The position numbers and the translations under genes were made by a program. A stretch of DNA of 64,000 bases from Tissierellales bacterium (GTDB lineage: Bacteria > Bacillota > Clostridia > Tissierellales > Sedimentibacteraceae). The stretch covers positions 62,001-126,000 of the forward strand of contig JAHDQO010000012.1 in the NCBI GenBank assembly GCA_018433765.1. Reading direction: 5' to 3'. Positions 15,999-24,586 of the stretch are shown one piece after another; position 1 is the first letter of the stretch, and every line of letters begins with the position of its first letter. The notes beneath the pieces are model-generated. The model was not told where the DNA came from. It was given only the letters and a program-made list of their open reading frames with translations, and ran no database searches.

Positions 15999-16703
15999 CT
16001 ATCCACCTAAATAGGCTTTCTTAACTTTTTCGTCGTTTAGTAATTCTTTAGTAGTACCTTGCATTATTATTTTTCCTGTTTCAAGAACATATCCTCTATG
16101 AGCTATTTGAAGTGCTCTATTAGCATTTTGTTCAACTAATAAGATTGTTGTTCCAGCTTTATTAATACTTGTTATTATATCAAATATTTCATCTACAAGT
16201 ATTGGTGCTAGTCCCATAGAAGGTTCATCCATAAGTATGAGCTTAGGTCTTGACATAATAGCTCTACCTATAGCAAGCATTTGCTGTTCGCCACCGCTTA
16301 ATGTACCTGATACTTGTTTGCTTCTTTCCTTTAATCTAGGAAATCTAGTAAAAACCATTTCTAAATCTTCACGAATTTCTCTTTCATCTTTTCTAATATA
16401 TGCACCCATTTGCAGATTTTCCAATACAGTCATTTTAGAAAATACTCTTCTTCCTTCTGGAACATGAGCCATTCCCATATCTATGATTTGATGAGCTGGG
16501 ATTTTTGAAATGTTTTCATTATTGAATTTAACAAGGCCGCTTACAGGAGTTAGTATTTTTGATATTGTTTTAAGAATTGTAGTTTTGCCTGCACCATTTG
16601 CACCTATGAGAGTAACAATTTCTCCTTGCTTCACATCAAAACTTAAATCTTTGATTGCATGAATTTTACCGTAAAAAACATTAATATCTTCAACTCTTAG
16701 CAT
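15999..16703 (-). CDS. livF: branched-chain amino acid ABC transporter ATP-binding protein LivF
   Basis: This 234-residue ABC ATPase has Walker A GANGAGKTT (about 33-41), signature LSGGEQQML and Walker B LILMDEPSMGLAP, the last being characteristic of LivF. Short total length and the ending EKVKKAYLGG also fit. With LivG it forms the cytoplasmic ATPase pair that drives uptake of leucine, isoleucine and valine or related amino acids and amides. It is the last gene of the liv operon; its ATG follows AGGTGATAAA, and a strong terminator lies just downstream. Confidence 0.95.
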   Translation of the reverse strand: MLRVEDINVFYGKIHAIKDLSFDVKQGEIVTLIGANGAGKTTILKTISKILTPVSGLVKFNNENISKIPAHQIIDMGMAHVPEGRRVFSKMTVLENLQMGAYIRKDEREIREDLEMVFTRFPRLKERSKQVSGTLSGGEQQMLAIGRAIMSRPKLILMDEPSMGLAPILVDEIFDIITSINKAGTTILLVEQNANRALQIAHRGYVLETGKIIMQGTTKELLNDEKVKKAYLGG

Positions 16704-16711
16704 TTTATCAC

Positions 16712-17470
16712 CTACTCTCCTAAGTATACTTTAATTACATCAGGATTGTTCTTTATTTCTTCAGGTAATCCCTTTGCAATAATTTTACCATGATCAACAA
16801 CTACAATTCTTTCGCATATACCCATTACAAGGTTCATATCATGTTCAATTAATAGTATAGTTATATTAAATTTATCTCTAATAAAGTGTATAGTGTCCAT
16901 TAATTCATAAGTTTCTTGTGGATTCATTCCAGCTGCTGGTTCATCTAACATTAAGATTTTTGGATTTGTTGCCAAACCTCTAGCTATTTCAAGTTTTCTT
17001 TGTTTTCCATAAGGAAGATTTTTAGCTAGTGTATTAGCATAATCCTGCATGTCAAATATTTTTAAAAAGTCTAGTGATTCTTGATGAGCCTTTTTCTCTT
17101 CTTTCCAATATCTTTTTGTTCTAAATATTCCTTCTAAAGTACTATATTTCATTTCATTGTGATAAGCTATTTTTATATTATCTATAACTGAAAGATTTTT
17201 AAATAATCTAATATTTTGAAATGTTCGTGCAGCACCTTGTTTTACAATTTCATAGGGCTTTTTACCTACAATACTAACACCATCTAGCTTTATATCTCCT
17301 TCAGTAGGCCTATAAACTCCAGTTAACATATTAAAAATAGTAGTTTTACCAGCACCGTTAGGACCTATAAGACCAACAAGTTCATGTTCATTGATTGATA
17401 TATTAAAATTGTCAACGGCTCTAAGACCGCCAAATTGAATTGCTAATTCAGTAGTTTGTAATATAGCCAT
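16712..17470 (-). CDS. livG: branched-chain amino acid ABC transporter ATP-binding protein LivG
   Basis: This ABC ATPase has Walker A GPNGAGKTT, the LivG-type signature LPYGKQRKLEIARGLA and Walker B ILMLDEPAAGMNP; the family's long insert between the Q-loop and signature is present (RLFKNLSVIDNIKIAYHN). It is the partner of LivF, eight bases away. The livM stop codon lies next to the start: ATG at 17470 is one base past it and nine bases after the G-run ribosome site; an earlier in-frame ATG at 17479 would overlap that site and livM. Confidence 0.95.
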   Translation of the reverse strand: MAILQTTELAIQFGGLRAVDNFNISINEHELVGLIGPNGAGKTTIFNMLTGVYRPTEGDIKLDGVSIVGKKPYEIVKQGAARTFQNIRLFKNLSVIDNIKIAYHNEMKYSTLEGIFRTKRYWKEEKKAHQESLDFLKIFDMQDYANTLAKNLPYGKQRKLEIARGLATNPKILMLDEPAAGMNPQETYELMDTIHFIRDKFNITILLIEHDMNLVMGICERIVVVDHGKIIAKGLPEEIKNNPDVIKVYLGE

Positions 17471-17471
17471 A

Positions 17472-18476
17472 TTATTCATCCCCCTTTATTTCTTTTCGCG
17501 GTGAGATAATTTGATTATACCTCAGCTTATGAAGGAAAGATGACAATGAAAATTCTTTTGTTCCAAATATTCCTTGAGGTCTAAATATCATCATTACTAC
17601 AAGAATAAATGAGTAAATTAGCATTCTGTAGTTAGCAAATTCTCTTAAAGCTTCAGGTAAAATGGTAAGAATTATTGCTGCAATAATAGAACCAGTAAGA
17701 CTTCCCATTCCGCCAAGAACTACAATTACTAGAATTTCAACAGATTTCATAAACCCAAAGGTTTTAGGATCTAAAAACGCAAGATGATGAGCATAAAGTC
17801 CTCCACCTATTCCAGCAAAAAATGCGGCAATAGCAAATCCTAATACCTTGTATTTTGTTGTTTGGATACCCACTGCTTCTGATGCTATTTCATCTTCTCT
17901 AATTGATATAATAGCTCTTCCTTGTCGAGAGTGAGTAAGAGCATATAATATTCCTACAACAATTATTGTTATCCAAAATACATTATCAAAGTTAGCTATT
18001 CTAGGTATACCAGTAAATCCTTGTGCTCCACCTGTTATTGATTTCATATTATTTATTATAACTCTTATTACTTCACCAAATCCAAGAGTTATAATACCAA
18101 GATAGTCACCTCTTAACCTTAATGCAGGTATACCAATTGCTATTCCTACTATTCCAGAAAATATTCCTGCGACGAGTAGTGAAATTACCAGCATGAGAGT
18201 GTCTGGTAGACCTGAGGATTTAAGTGCAACCGCAGTTATTGCAGATACATAAGCTCCGACAGCCATAAAACCTGCATGACCTAGTGCAAGCTGTCCAAGA
18301 AAACCAGTCGCCAAGTTTAGACTAGTTGCTAGGATAATATTTATACAAATGAAAATAACTATACTTATATGATATCTATTGAGTACATTTCCACCAATTA
18401 ATAATTTAAGTATCAAATAAATTGATAATATTCCTACAATATTTAATAAGTAGCTTTTTTTTATATTATCTTTCAT
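17472..18476 (-). CDS. livM: branched-chain amino acid ABC transporter permease LivM
   Basis: This 334-residue integral membrane protein has about nine to ten hydrophobic helices and the LivM hallmarks ATSLNLATGFLGQLALGHAGFMAVGAY (start of core), RLRGDYLGIITLGFGE and GGMGSLTGSIIAAIILTILPE. It forms the transmembrane channel with LivH. The C-terminal tail FRPQGIFG is the usual end of the permease, extended here by about 35 polar residues. It is two bases from livH and next to livG, all in one operon. Confidence 0.95.
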   Translation of the reverse strand: MKDNIKKSYLLNIVGILSIYLILKLLIGGNVLNRYHISIVIFICINIILATSLNLATGFLGQLALGHAGFMAVGAYVSAITAVALKSSGLPDTLMLVISLLVAGIFSGIVGIAIGIPALRLRGDYLGIITLGFGEVIRVIINNMKSITGGAQGFTGIPRIANFDNVFWITIIVVGILYALTHSRQGRAIISIREDEIASEAVGIQTTKYKVLGFAIAAFFAGIGGGLYAHHLAFLDPKTFGFMKSVEILVIVVLGGMGSLTGSIIAAIILTILPEALREFANYRMLIYSFILVVMMIFRPQGIFGTKEFSLSSFLHKLRYNQIISPRKEIKGDE

Positions 18477-18478
18477 GG

Positions 18479-19357
18479 CTACACCTTCTCTCTTTCGTTC
18501 TTACCCAATATACCAGTAGGTTTAACGATGAGAACAATAATAAGTATTCCAAAAACAATAGCATCAGACCACTGGCTTGATATATAAGCTTTTGAAATTG
18601 TTTCAATCATGCCTATAACAAAACCACCTAACATTGCACCTGGCAGTAATCCTATTCCTCCCAAAACAGCTGCAACAAATGCTTTTAATCCTGGCATAAT
18701 TCCCATTGTCGGGTATACTTGTGTATATGCAATACTATATAAAACACCACCAAATGCTCCTAGAGCTGAACCTATAGCGAAAGTTAGTGATATTGTTCTG
18801 TTAACATTTATCCCCATGAGTATGGAGGCTTCTTTATCTTGTGATACCGCACGCATTGCTTTTCCGGGCTTTGTTTTTTTAATAAATTGGTCTAATAAAA
18901 TCATAAAAATTACGGAAAGTAATATTGTAACTATTGTAACGGTTCCTATTTGTAAGTTTCCTATTAGAATTGGCTGTTTTGGTATTATTGCAGGCATTAC
19001 TTTAGGTTCTGGCTTAAATACAACTAGAGCAAGATTTTGTAAAAATAAACTAATTCCAATTGCCGTTATAAGAGCAGAGATTCTTGGAGCATTTCTTAAA
19101 GGTTTATAAGCTACATATTCTATAGATAAACCAAGTATGGCTGCAATGAGCATAGATACTATTAATACCATATAAAAAGGCATTCCTATAGTAACAGCAG
19201 TTACGAATGCAAAATATGCACCCATCATCATTATTTCACCGTGAGCAAAATTAATAAGCTTAATAATACCATAAACCATTGTATATCCAAGTGCAATTAC
19301 AGCATATATACTACCTACAGATAAACCGTTAATTAACTGCTGTAAAAATAATGTCAA
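18479..19357 (-). CDS. livH: branched-chain amino acid ABC transporter permease LivH
   Basis: This permease of about 292 residues has the LivH signature N-terminus, QLINGLSVGSIYAVIALGYT and MVYGIIKLINFAHGEIMMMG, and the later KAFVAAVLGGIGLLPGAMLGG. About eight transmembrane helices are visible. The chosen start is TTG at 19357 (TLFLQQL...), which sits seven bases after GGAGGAGG; upstream in-frame codons up to 19381 overlap that ribosome site. It follows livK after a 94-base gap holding a hairpin. Confidence 0.93.
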   Translation of the reverse strand: MTLFLQQLINGLSVGSIYAVIALGYTMVYGIIKLINFAHGEIMMMGAYFAFVTAVTIGMPFYMVLIVSMLIAAILGLSIEYVAYKPLRNAPRISALITAIGISLFLQNLALVVFKPEPKVMPAIIPKQPILIGNLQIGTVTIVTILLSVIFMILLDQFIKKTKPGKAMRAVSQDKEASILMGINVNRTISLTFAIGSALGAFGGVLYSIAYTQVYPTMGIMPGLKAFVAAVLGGIGLLPGAMLGGFVIGMIETISKAYISSQWSDAIVFGILIIVLIVKPTGILGKNEREKV

Positions 19358-19390
19358 TTTGGTTCCTCCTCCCACTATCAATAAAATAAC

Positions 19391-19419
19391 TGTAGGAGAA
19401 ATATAATATCTCTCCTACA
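19391..19419 (-). terminator. attenuator-like hairpin between livK and livH
   Basis: TGTAGGAGA (19391-19399) pairs with TCTCCTACA (19411-19419). On the minus strand the stem is followed by GTTATTTTATT, a weak T-tract. This position, just after the binding-protein gene, is where ABC operons often reduce transcription of the membrane genes; that role is inferred. Confidence 0.55.
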
Positions 19420-19451
19420 ATGATAATTAATATTAATGGTTTTATAATTTA

Positions 19452-20606
19452 TTATTCTACACTTACTTTACCAGCTAGTTTATGTTCACCATTAACTATT
19501 TGAATAACAGAAATACTCTTTGTCGGGTCTCCGTTCTCATCAAATGTAATATGTCCTGTAACACCATCAGTAGAGATGTTTGATAATTCTTCAACTATAG
19601 CTGATGATTCTGTAGAACCAGCATTTTTGATTGCTTCTGACATTATTTTTGTAGCATCATATCCTAAAGCAGCAAGTGCATTAGGTGACATATCATAAGT
19701 TTCTTCAAACTTAGTTATAAAATTCTGTACTAATTCTGATGGGTCATTTTTAGAATAATGGTTTATAAAATAGTGACCTTCTGCAACGTCAGCATAGTCA
19801 GCTTCTATTCCATCCCATCCATCTACACCAATACAAACAACATCTATTCCTAATTCTTTAACCTGTGTCAATATTACTCCTACTTTAGCATAATAATCAG
19901 GTATAAACAAAACATCCGGTTTTTTATCAGCTATTTTAGTCAAAATGGTTCTAAAATCTGTATCTGTATCTGCATAACCTTCGAAATTAGTTATTTCACC
20001 TAAATCAGAATATTTTGTTTTGAAAGCTTCTGCAATACCTTCTGAATATGCACTTTCGAGATTGTATATTACTGCTGCTTTTTTAGCTCCTAAATCTTCT
20101 GCTGAAAATACAGCTGCAGTTTCACCTTGATATGGGTCAGTAAAACAAGCCCTAAAAATATTAGGAGCATTTAAAGTAACGTCAAGGTTTGTAGCTGTAG
20201 GAGTTAAAACAGGTATTCCATCTCCAGCAGCAATTTCTTTAATACTTAAAGTTGTTCCGCTAATAGTACAACCTATCAAAGCTGTGATATTATCTTGATC
20301 TCTTAACTTATTATAAGCATTAATAGCTTCTGTTTTATCAGCTTTACTATCATATGATATAATTTCAATCATTTTTCCATCAATACCACCAGCATCATTT
20401 ATTTCTTCAGCTGCTAATTTTGCAGCATTGTTAACACCGATTCCGTATTGACTAATTTCACCAGTTAAAGGTGCAATTACTCCAAGCTTTATTACATCAG
20501 CTTCTGCATCTGTATTACCATTTTCATCACCTTTACATGATGTTAATGAAAGCATAGAAATAATTAATAATGTTACTAATGTAAAAATTGTTAATCTTTT
20601 TTTCAT
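19452..20606 (-). CDS. livK: branched-chain amino acid ABC transporter substrate-binding lipoprotein LivK
   Basis: The 384-residue protein has a lipoprotein signal (MKKRLTIFTL, hydrophobic run, LTSC with modified Cys24), then a periplasmic-binding-protein type I fold: IKLGVIAPLTGEISQYGIGV, IDGKMIEIISYDSKAD, ALIGCTISGTTLSI and VLTPTATN. It captures the amino acid outside the membrane for LivHMGF. Which amino acid or amide it prefers cannot be told. The start is ATG at 20606, eight bases after GGGAGG; the in-frame TTG at 20624 overlaps the ribosome site. It is the first gene of the liv operon, with a 122-bp leader gap after argD. Confidence 0.94.
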   Translation of the reverse strand: MKKRLTIFTLVTLLIISMLSLTSCKGDENGNTDAEADVIKLGVIAPLTGEISQYGIGVNNAAKLAAEEINDAGGIDGKMIEIISYDSKADKTEAINAYNKLRDQDNITALIGCTISGTTLSIKEIAAGDGIPVLTPTATNLDVTLNAPNIFRACFTDPYQGETAAVFSAEDLGAKKAAVIYNLESAYSEGIAEAFKTKYSDLGEITNFEGYADTDTDFRTILTKIADKKPDVLFIPDYYAKVGVILTQVKELGIDVVCIGVDGWDGIEADYADVAEGHYFINHYSKNDPSELVQNFITKFEETYDMSPNALAALGYDATKIMSEAIKNAGSTESSAIVEELSNISTDGVTGHITFDENGDPTKSISVIQIVNGEHKLAGKVSVE

Positions 20607-20728
20607 AATAATTTCCTCCCTCAAAAAAATTATATATCCAACATCATATTATATTTTTGTATTCAAATCAACAAATATTTTTAATTAACATAAATTACAA
20701 TAAAAAATACTATTGATTATATGCATTT

Positions 20729-21904
20729 TTAAAGCAAATCATCTAAAATAGTAATTGCTTTATTTATTTCATCTTTGGTTATAATTAAAGGAGGAACAAA
20801 TCTAATAACATTATTGCCAGCTCCTACAATTAAGAGACCATTTTTCATAGCATTAGTTACAATATCTTTTATGTTACAGTTAATTTCAATACCCTGCATT
20901 AGTCCAATACCTCTAACATTTGTTATGCATGAATGGTTTAGCTGTAATTTCTTTAAATTATCATTTAAATATTTACCAACTTCCTTTATATGTTGCAGCA
21001 ATCCATTGTTTAATAATTCATTTAGAACTACTTTAGAACCAGAGCAAACGACAGGGTTACCTCCAAAGGTGGAAGCATGATCTCCGGGTTCAAAACCATT
21101 AGCTATTTTATCTTTAGCAAGCATAGCTCCTATAGGCAGTCCAGCTCCTAAACCTTTTGCTAATGTAACAATATCTGGAACAACATCGTAATATTGATAT
21201 GCAAATAATTCTCCTGTTCTTCCAACACCGCATTGAACTTCATCGAAAACTAATACAATATTTTCTTTACTGCACAGCTTTCTAACATTTTGCAAAAATT
21301 CCTTTTCAGCAGGAATTATTCCTCCTTCACCTTGTATAGGTTCTATGATTACCGCACATGTTTTTTTAGTAACTAATTTTTCAACAGATTCAAAATTATT
21401 AAATTCAGCATATTTTATTCCAGGTAATAATGGTGATAAGCCTTTTTGATACTTAGTTTGTCCAGTTGCTGTTATTGCAGCAATAGTTCTTCCATGAAAA
21501 GATTGTTTCATAGAGATTATTTCTACGCATTCTTCATTCTTAAATTTTTTAGCATATTTTCTTGCTAATTTTATAGCAGCTTCATTTGATTCAGCACCAC
21601 TGTTACAGTAAAATACTTTATCTAAGTCACTGTTTTTAGTAAGTATTTCTGCAACTTCAATTGATGGTTTATTCCAGTATAAATTTGAGCAGTGGTTAAA
21701 TTTACTAAACTGATTAATGACAGCAGTATTATATTTCTTATTATTATAGCCAAGGCAGTTAACTGCTATTCCTGAAACAAAATCAATGTATTCTTTCCCT
21801 GTATCATCTTTAACTACAACTCCATTTCCTTCTTTATATACTAAAGGAAATTGTGAGTAAGTTTTCATTACAACTTTTTCTCCTCTTTTAATCCAATTAT
21901 TCAT
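20729..21904 (-). CDS. argD: acetylornithine aminotransferase
   Basis: This class III PLP aminotransferase of 391 residues has FYCNSGAESNEAAIKLARK (cofactor phosphate site), SFHGRTIAA, VIIEPIQGEGGI, VFDEVQCGVGRTG and the lysine loop TLAKGLGAGLPIGA, where the Lys forms the Schiff base. It converts N-acetylglutamate semialdehyde to N-acetylornithine in arginine synthesis; many ArgD proteins also act in lysine synthesis. It is last in the argCJBD order, 277 bp of repeat away from argB. ATG at 21904 follows GGGAGG. The liv operon begins just downstream on the same strand. Confidence 0.95.
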   Translation of the reverse strand: MNNWIKRGEKVVMKTYSQFPLVYKEGNGVVVKDDTGKEYIDFVSGIAVNCLGYNNKKYNTAVINQFSKFNHCSNLYWNKPSIEVAEILTKNSDLDKVFYCNSGAESNEAAIKLARKYAKKFKNEECVEIISMKQSFHGRTIAAITATGQTKYQKGLSPLLPGIKYAEFNNFESVEKLVTKKTCAVIIEPIQGEGGIIPAEKEFLQNVRKLCSKENIVLVFDEVQCGVGRTGELFAYQYYDVVPDIVTLAKGLGAGLPIGAMLAKDKIANGFEPGDHASTFGGNPVVCSGSKVVLNELLNNGLLQHIKEVGKYLNDNLKKLQLNHSCITNVRGIGLMQGIEINCNIKDIVTNAMKNGLLIVGAGNNVIRFVPPLIITKDEINKAITILDDLL

Positions 21905-21924
21905 TAAAAAACCTCCCTTTTAAT

Positions 21925-22178
21925 AAGATAAGAGATAAAAGTTAAAAGTGTAAAGTTATGGTAGTTTTACTAAACGTAAAACAGTAATAAATTGAAAGTT
22001 AAAAGATAAAAACTAAGCATTTTGTATAAGTGATTCACATTATATCTAAGATTTCTTTTTATTTTAATTTGTTTTACGTAAGTAAAACTTCTATAACTAT
22101 TCACTTTTATCTTTACACTTTTATCTTTTTTGCTTTACGTAAGTAAAGCTTCCGCAACTTTTCACTTTACACTTTTAA
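21925..22178. repeat. intergenic mosaic palindromic repeat between argB and argD
   Basis: The gap is almost wholly repeat: a 'gataaaagttaaaagtgtaa' module, core hairpin GTTTTACtaaacGTAAAAC (21964-21982), core GTTTTACgtaaGTAAAAC (22071-22088), core GCTTTACgtaaGTAAAGC (22132-22149), and reverse-oriented 'acttttaacttttatctta' modules at the argB-proximal end. The outer modules are inverted copies of each other, so the whole gap could fold into one long hairpin. Confidence 0.8.
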
Positions 22179-22181
22179 CTT

Positions 22182-23024
22182 TTATCTTATGAAATTCGTT
22201 CCTATACCTTTATCAGTGAAAATTTCGCATAATAGACTATGATCTATTTTTCCATCTATTATATGTACTCTGTTTACACCTTTTTCTACTGCTTCAATAC
22301 AGTTTTGAACTTTAGGTATCATTCCGCTGCTTATTATGCCATTTTCTATTAGTTTTTTTCCTTCTGACACTGTAATTTTTGAAATAAGTGAATCTTTGTC
22401 ATTTATATTTTTTAGAACTCCTCTCACATCTGTAAGAAAAATTAACTCTGCTGCTTTTAAAGATACAGCGAGACTAGAGGCAGCAAAATCAGCGTTAATG
22501 TTATAGGTTCTTCCTATACAGTCTGTACCAATTGGCGCAATTACAGGTATAAAATCATTACTAATTAGCGTATTGATTAGTTTTGTATTCGTTTTTTGTA
22601 TATCTCCTACTAAACCTAAATCTTCATTATCTATTATTTTTTGCTTTGTTACGAATGTATGTCCATCTTTTCCTGTTATTCCTACAGCATTGACACCTTT
22701 AATTTGCAGTTTATTTACAATATTTTTATTAATTTTACCTGCTAAAACCATTTCAGCAGTTTCCATAGTAATTTCATCAGTAACTCTTAGTCCTTTTATA
22801 AACTTAGTTTTAATACCGAGTCTATCAAGCATTTGATTAATTTCATTACCGCCGCCATGAACAATAACAGGTTTCATACCTAAGTGCTTCATTAAAACTA
22901 TATCCTGCATTAAACAATTATCAATTTCTGAATTATTCATTATGCTTCCACCATACTTTATAATAATGATTTTGCCAGTAAACTTTTCAATTAAAACTTT
23001 AGACTTTTCAAATAAATTAATCAT
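22182..23024 (-). CDS. argB: acetylglutamate kinase
   Basis: The 280-residue amino-acid-kinase-fold enzyme phosphorylates N-acetylglutamate. Seen are KYGGSIMNN (phosphate loop), VIVHGGGNEINQML, ITGKDG, the NINADFAASSLAVSLKA nucleotide/acetylglutamate site and FLTDVRGVL. The usual N-terminal helix that makes arginine-sensitive hexamers is not evident beyond about 20 residues, so feedback control cannot be judged. It is third in argCJBD; repeats flank it on both sides. The start follows AAAGGA. Confidence 0.95.
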   Translation of the reverse strand: MINLFEKSKVLIEKFTGKIIIIKYGGSIMNNSEIDNCLMQDIVLMKHLGMKPVIVHGGGNEINQMLDRLGIKTKFIKGLRVTDEITMETAEMVLAGKINKNIVNKLQIKGVNAVGITGKDGHTFVTKQKIIDNEDLGLVGDIQKTNTKLINTLISNDFIPVIAPIGTDCIGRTYNINADFAASSLAVSLKAAELIFLTDVRGVLKNINDKDSLISKITVSEGKKLIENGIISSGMIPKVQNCIEAVEKGVNRVHIIDGKIDHSLLCEIFTDKGIGTNFIR

Positions 23025-23040
23025 AATAATTTCCTTTCTA

Positions 23041-23180
23041 TAAAAACTAGTAACTAGTAACGAATAACGAGTAACATTGTTGAAACTAGTCCCTAGTTTC
23101 TTATATTTTTTTGTTTTACATAAGTAAAACTTCCATGTTTCTCGTTACTCGTTTTTCGTTTCTCGTTTAAATTGCTTAAG
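23041..23180. repeat. intergenic mosaic palindromic repeat between argJ and argB
   Basis: It contains an 'aactagtaacgaataacgag' module, the core hairpin GTTTTACataaGTAAAAC (23113-23130), and an inverted 'tctcgttactcgtttttcg' module. The outer modules are mutually complementary. Confidence 0.75.
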
Positions 23181-23184
23181 CAAT

Positions 23185-24405
23185 TTAACTTCTATATTCT
23201 CCGTTAATTCTTACGTATTCATAGCTTAGATCACAGCCCCATCCAACAGCTTTTTCTGTTCCATCTTGAAGTTTAATATGAATAACTATTTCTTCAGCTT
23301 TTAATACTTCTGCTGCTATTTCTTCATCAAAAATTATGGGAGTACCACAATCCATTAGTGTTATATTGCCAAATTTACTTTTAAACTTAATAGTAACTTT
23401 ATCTTGGTCAAATTTTGCTCCGGAATAACCCATAGCACACATGATACGGCCCCAATTTGCATCTTCGCCAAAAAAAGCAGTTTTAACTAGGCTTGAATTT
23501 AATATGGATTGACATAAAATTTTACTATCTTCTTTGGAACAAGCCCCGTGTATTTGTACTTCAATAAATTTGCTTGCACCTTCACCATCTTTAACAATCA
23601 TTTTTGCAAGTTCTTTATTAACAACATCTAAAGCTTCTTTAAATTTATAATAGTCATCGTTTTTACAATTTATTATATTGTTTTCAGCTTCACCATTAGC
23701 CATAATACAAACCATATCATTTGTGCTTGTGTCTCCATCTACAGAAATCATATTATAACTATCATTTGTACTGCATTTTAGTGCATTAATCAACATTTCC
23801 CGGGAAATGTTGACATCAGTCGTCAAGAAACTAAGCATAGTAGCCATGTTTGGGTGTATCATACCTGAACCTTTTGCCATTCCTCCTATTTTGACTGTTT
23901 TACTATCAATTTCAAAAGAAACAGAAATTTCTTTACTGACAGTATCTGTTGTCATGATTGCAGCAGCAGCTGAAACACTTGCTTGTCTATTACTGCTTAA
24001 ACAATGGTGTGAATTCTTAATACCTAATTCAATTTTATCTATAGGCAGTATAGTTCCTATAACACCAGTCGAAGAAGTAATTACTTCTTCTGATTTTAAG
24101 TTTAAACATTTAGCCAAAGTATCAGCCATAGTTTGATTATCAACAATACCTTTTTCACCTGTACATGCATTTGCGTTTCCGCTATTAATAACAACAGCAT
24201 GGATTTTATTTTTATTATTAAAAATTTCTATATTTCTAATAATAGGAGCAGCTTTAACTATATTTTTTGTAAAAACTCCTGCCCAAACGGCAGGCTTTTC
24301 TGTATATATAATTGCTAAGTCTTTCTTTTTACTTTTAAGACCAACATGTTTTCCAACCGACTGAAAACCTTTAGGTTCAGTTATTCCTGTATGTAAAACT
24401 TTCAT
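23185..24405 (-). CDS. argJ: glutamate N-acetyltransferase / amino-acid acetyltransferase
   Basis: This 406-residue ArgJ recycles the acetyl group from acetylornithine to glutamate and, in bifunctional forms, also makes acetylglutamate from acetyl-CoA. The self-cleavage site is visible in GMIHPNMATMLSFLTTD, where the Thr of ATM becomes the N-terminal nucleophile of the beta chain; SSTGVIGTILP forms the oxyanion region and GEDANWGRIMCAMGYSGA is conserved. Whether it is bifunctional cannot be read from sequence; no argA or argE is in the window. It is second in argCJBD. Confidence 0.95.
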   Translation of the reverse strand: MKVLHTGITEPKGFQSVGKHVGLKSKKKDLAIIYTEKPAVWAGVFTKNIVKAAPIIRNIEIFNNKNKIHAVVINSGNANACTGEKGIVDNQTMADTLAKCLNLKSEEVITSSTGVIGTILPIDKIELGIKNSHHCLSSNRQASVSAAAAIMTTDTVSKEISVSFEIDSKTVKIGGMAKGSGMIHPNMATMLSFLTTDVNISREMLINALKCSTNDSYNMISVDGDTSTNDMVCIMANGEAENNIINCKNDDYYKFKEALDVVNKELAKMIVKDGEGASKFIEVQIHGACSKEDSKILCQSILNSSLVKTAFFGEDANWGRIMCAMGYSGAKFDQDKVTIKFKSKFGNITLMDCGTPIIFDEEIAAEVLKAEEIVIHIKLQDGTEKAVGWGCDLSYEYVRINGEYRS

Positions 24406-24429
24406 TATTATTTCTCTCCTTTATATTTT

Positions 24430-24586
24430 ATTAACCACAGAAGGACACTTCTATAGTTAATAGTTAATAGTTGATAGTGTATAGTTAGTGGTTAATTTAC
24501 TCATTTCTTCGTAAATTTTATTAATTAATGTTTTACGTTAGTAAAACTTCCATAACTTTTCACTTTTATCTTTTATTTTTTATCTT
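24430..24586. repeat. intergenic mosaic palindromic repeat between argC and argJ
   Basis: It contains an 'accacagaaggacactt' module, 'agttaatagttgatag' modules, an 'aatttactcatttcttcgtaa' module and the core hairpin GTTTTACgttaGTAAAAC (24530-24547), followed by 'cttttcacttttatctttta'. Confidence 0.75.

Noticed and set aside
20625-20728. Promoter boxes for livK
   Set aside because: Several TATAAT-like hexamers occur on the minus strand, but no -35 hexamer has acceptable spacing, so none was listed.
21925-22178. Possible CRISPR array in the repetitive gaps
   Set aside because: The repeats are of unequal type, are mirrored and are not separated by uniform unique spacers; no cas gene is present.
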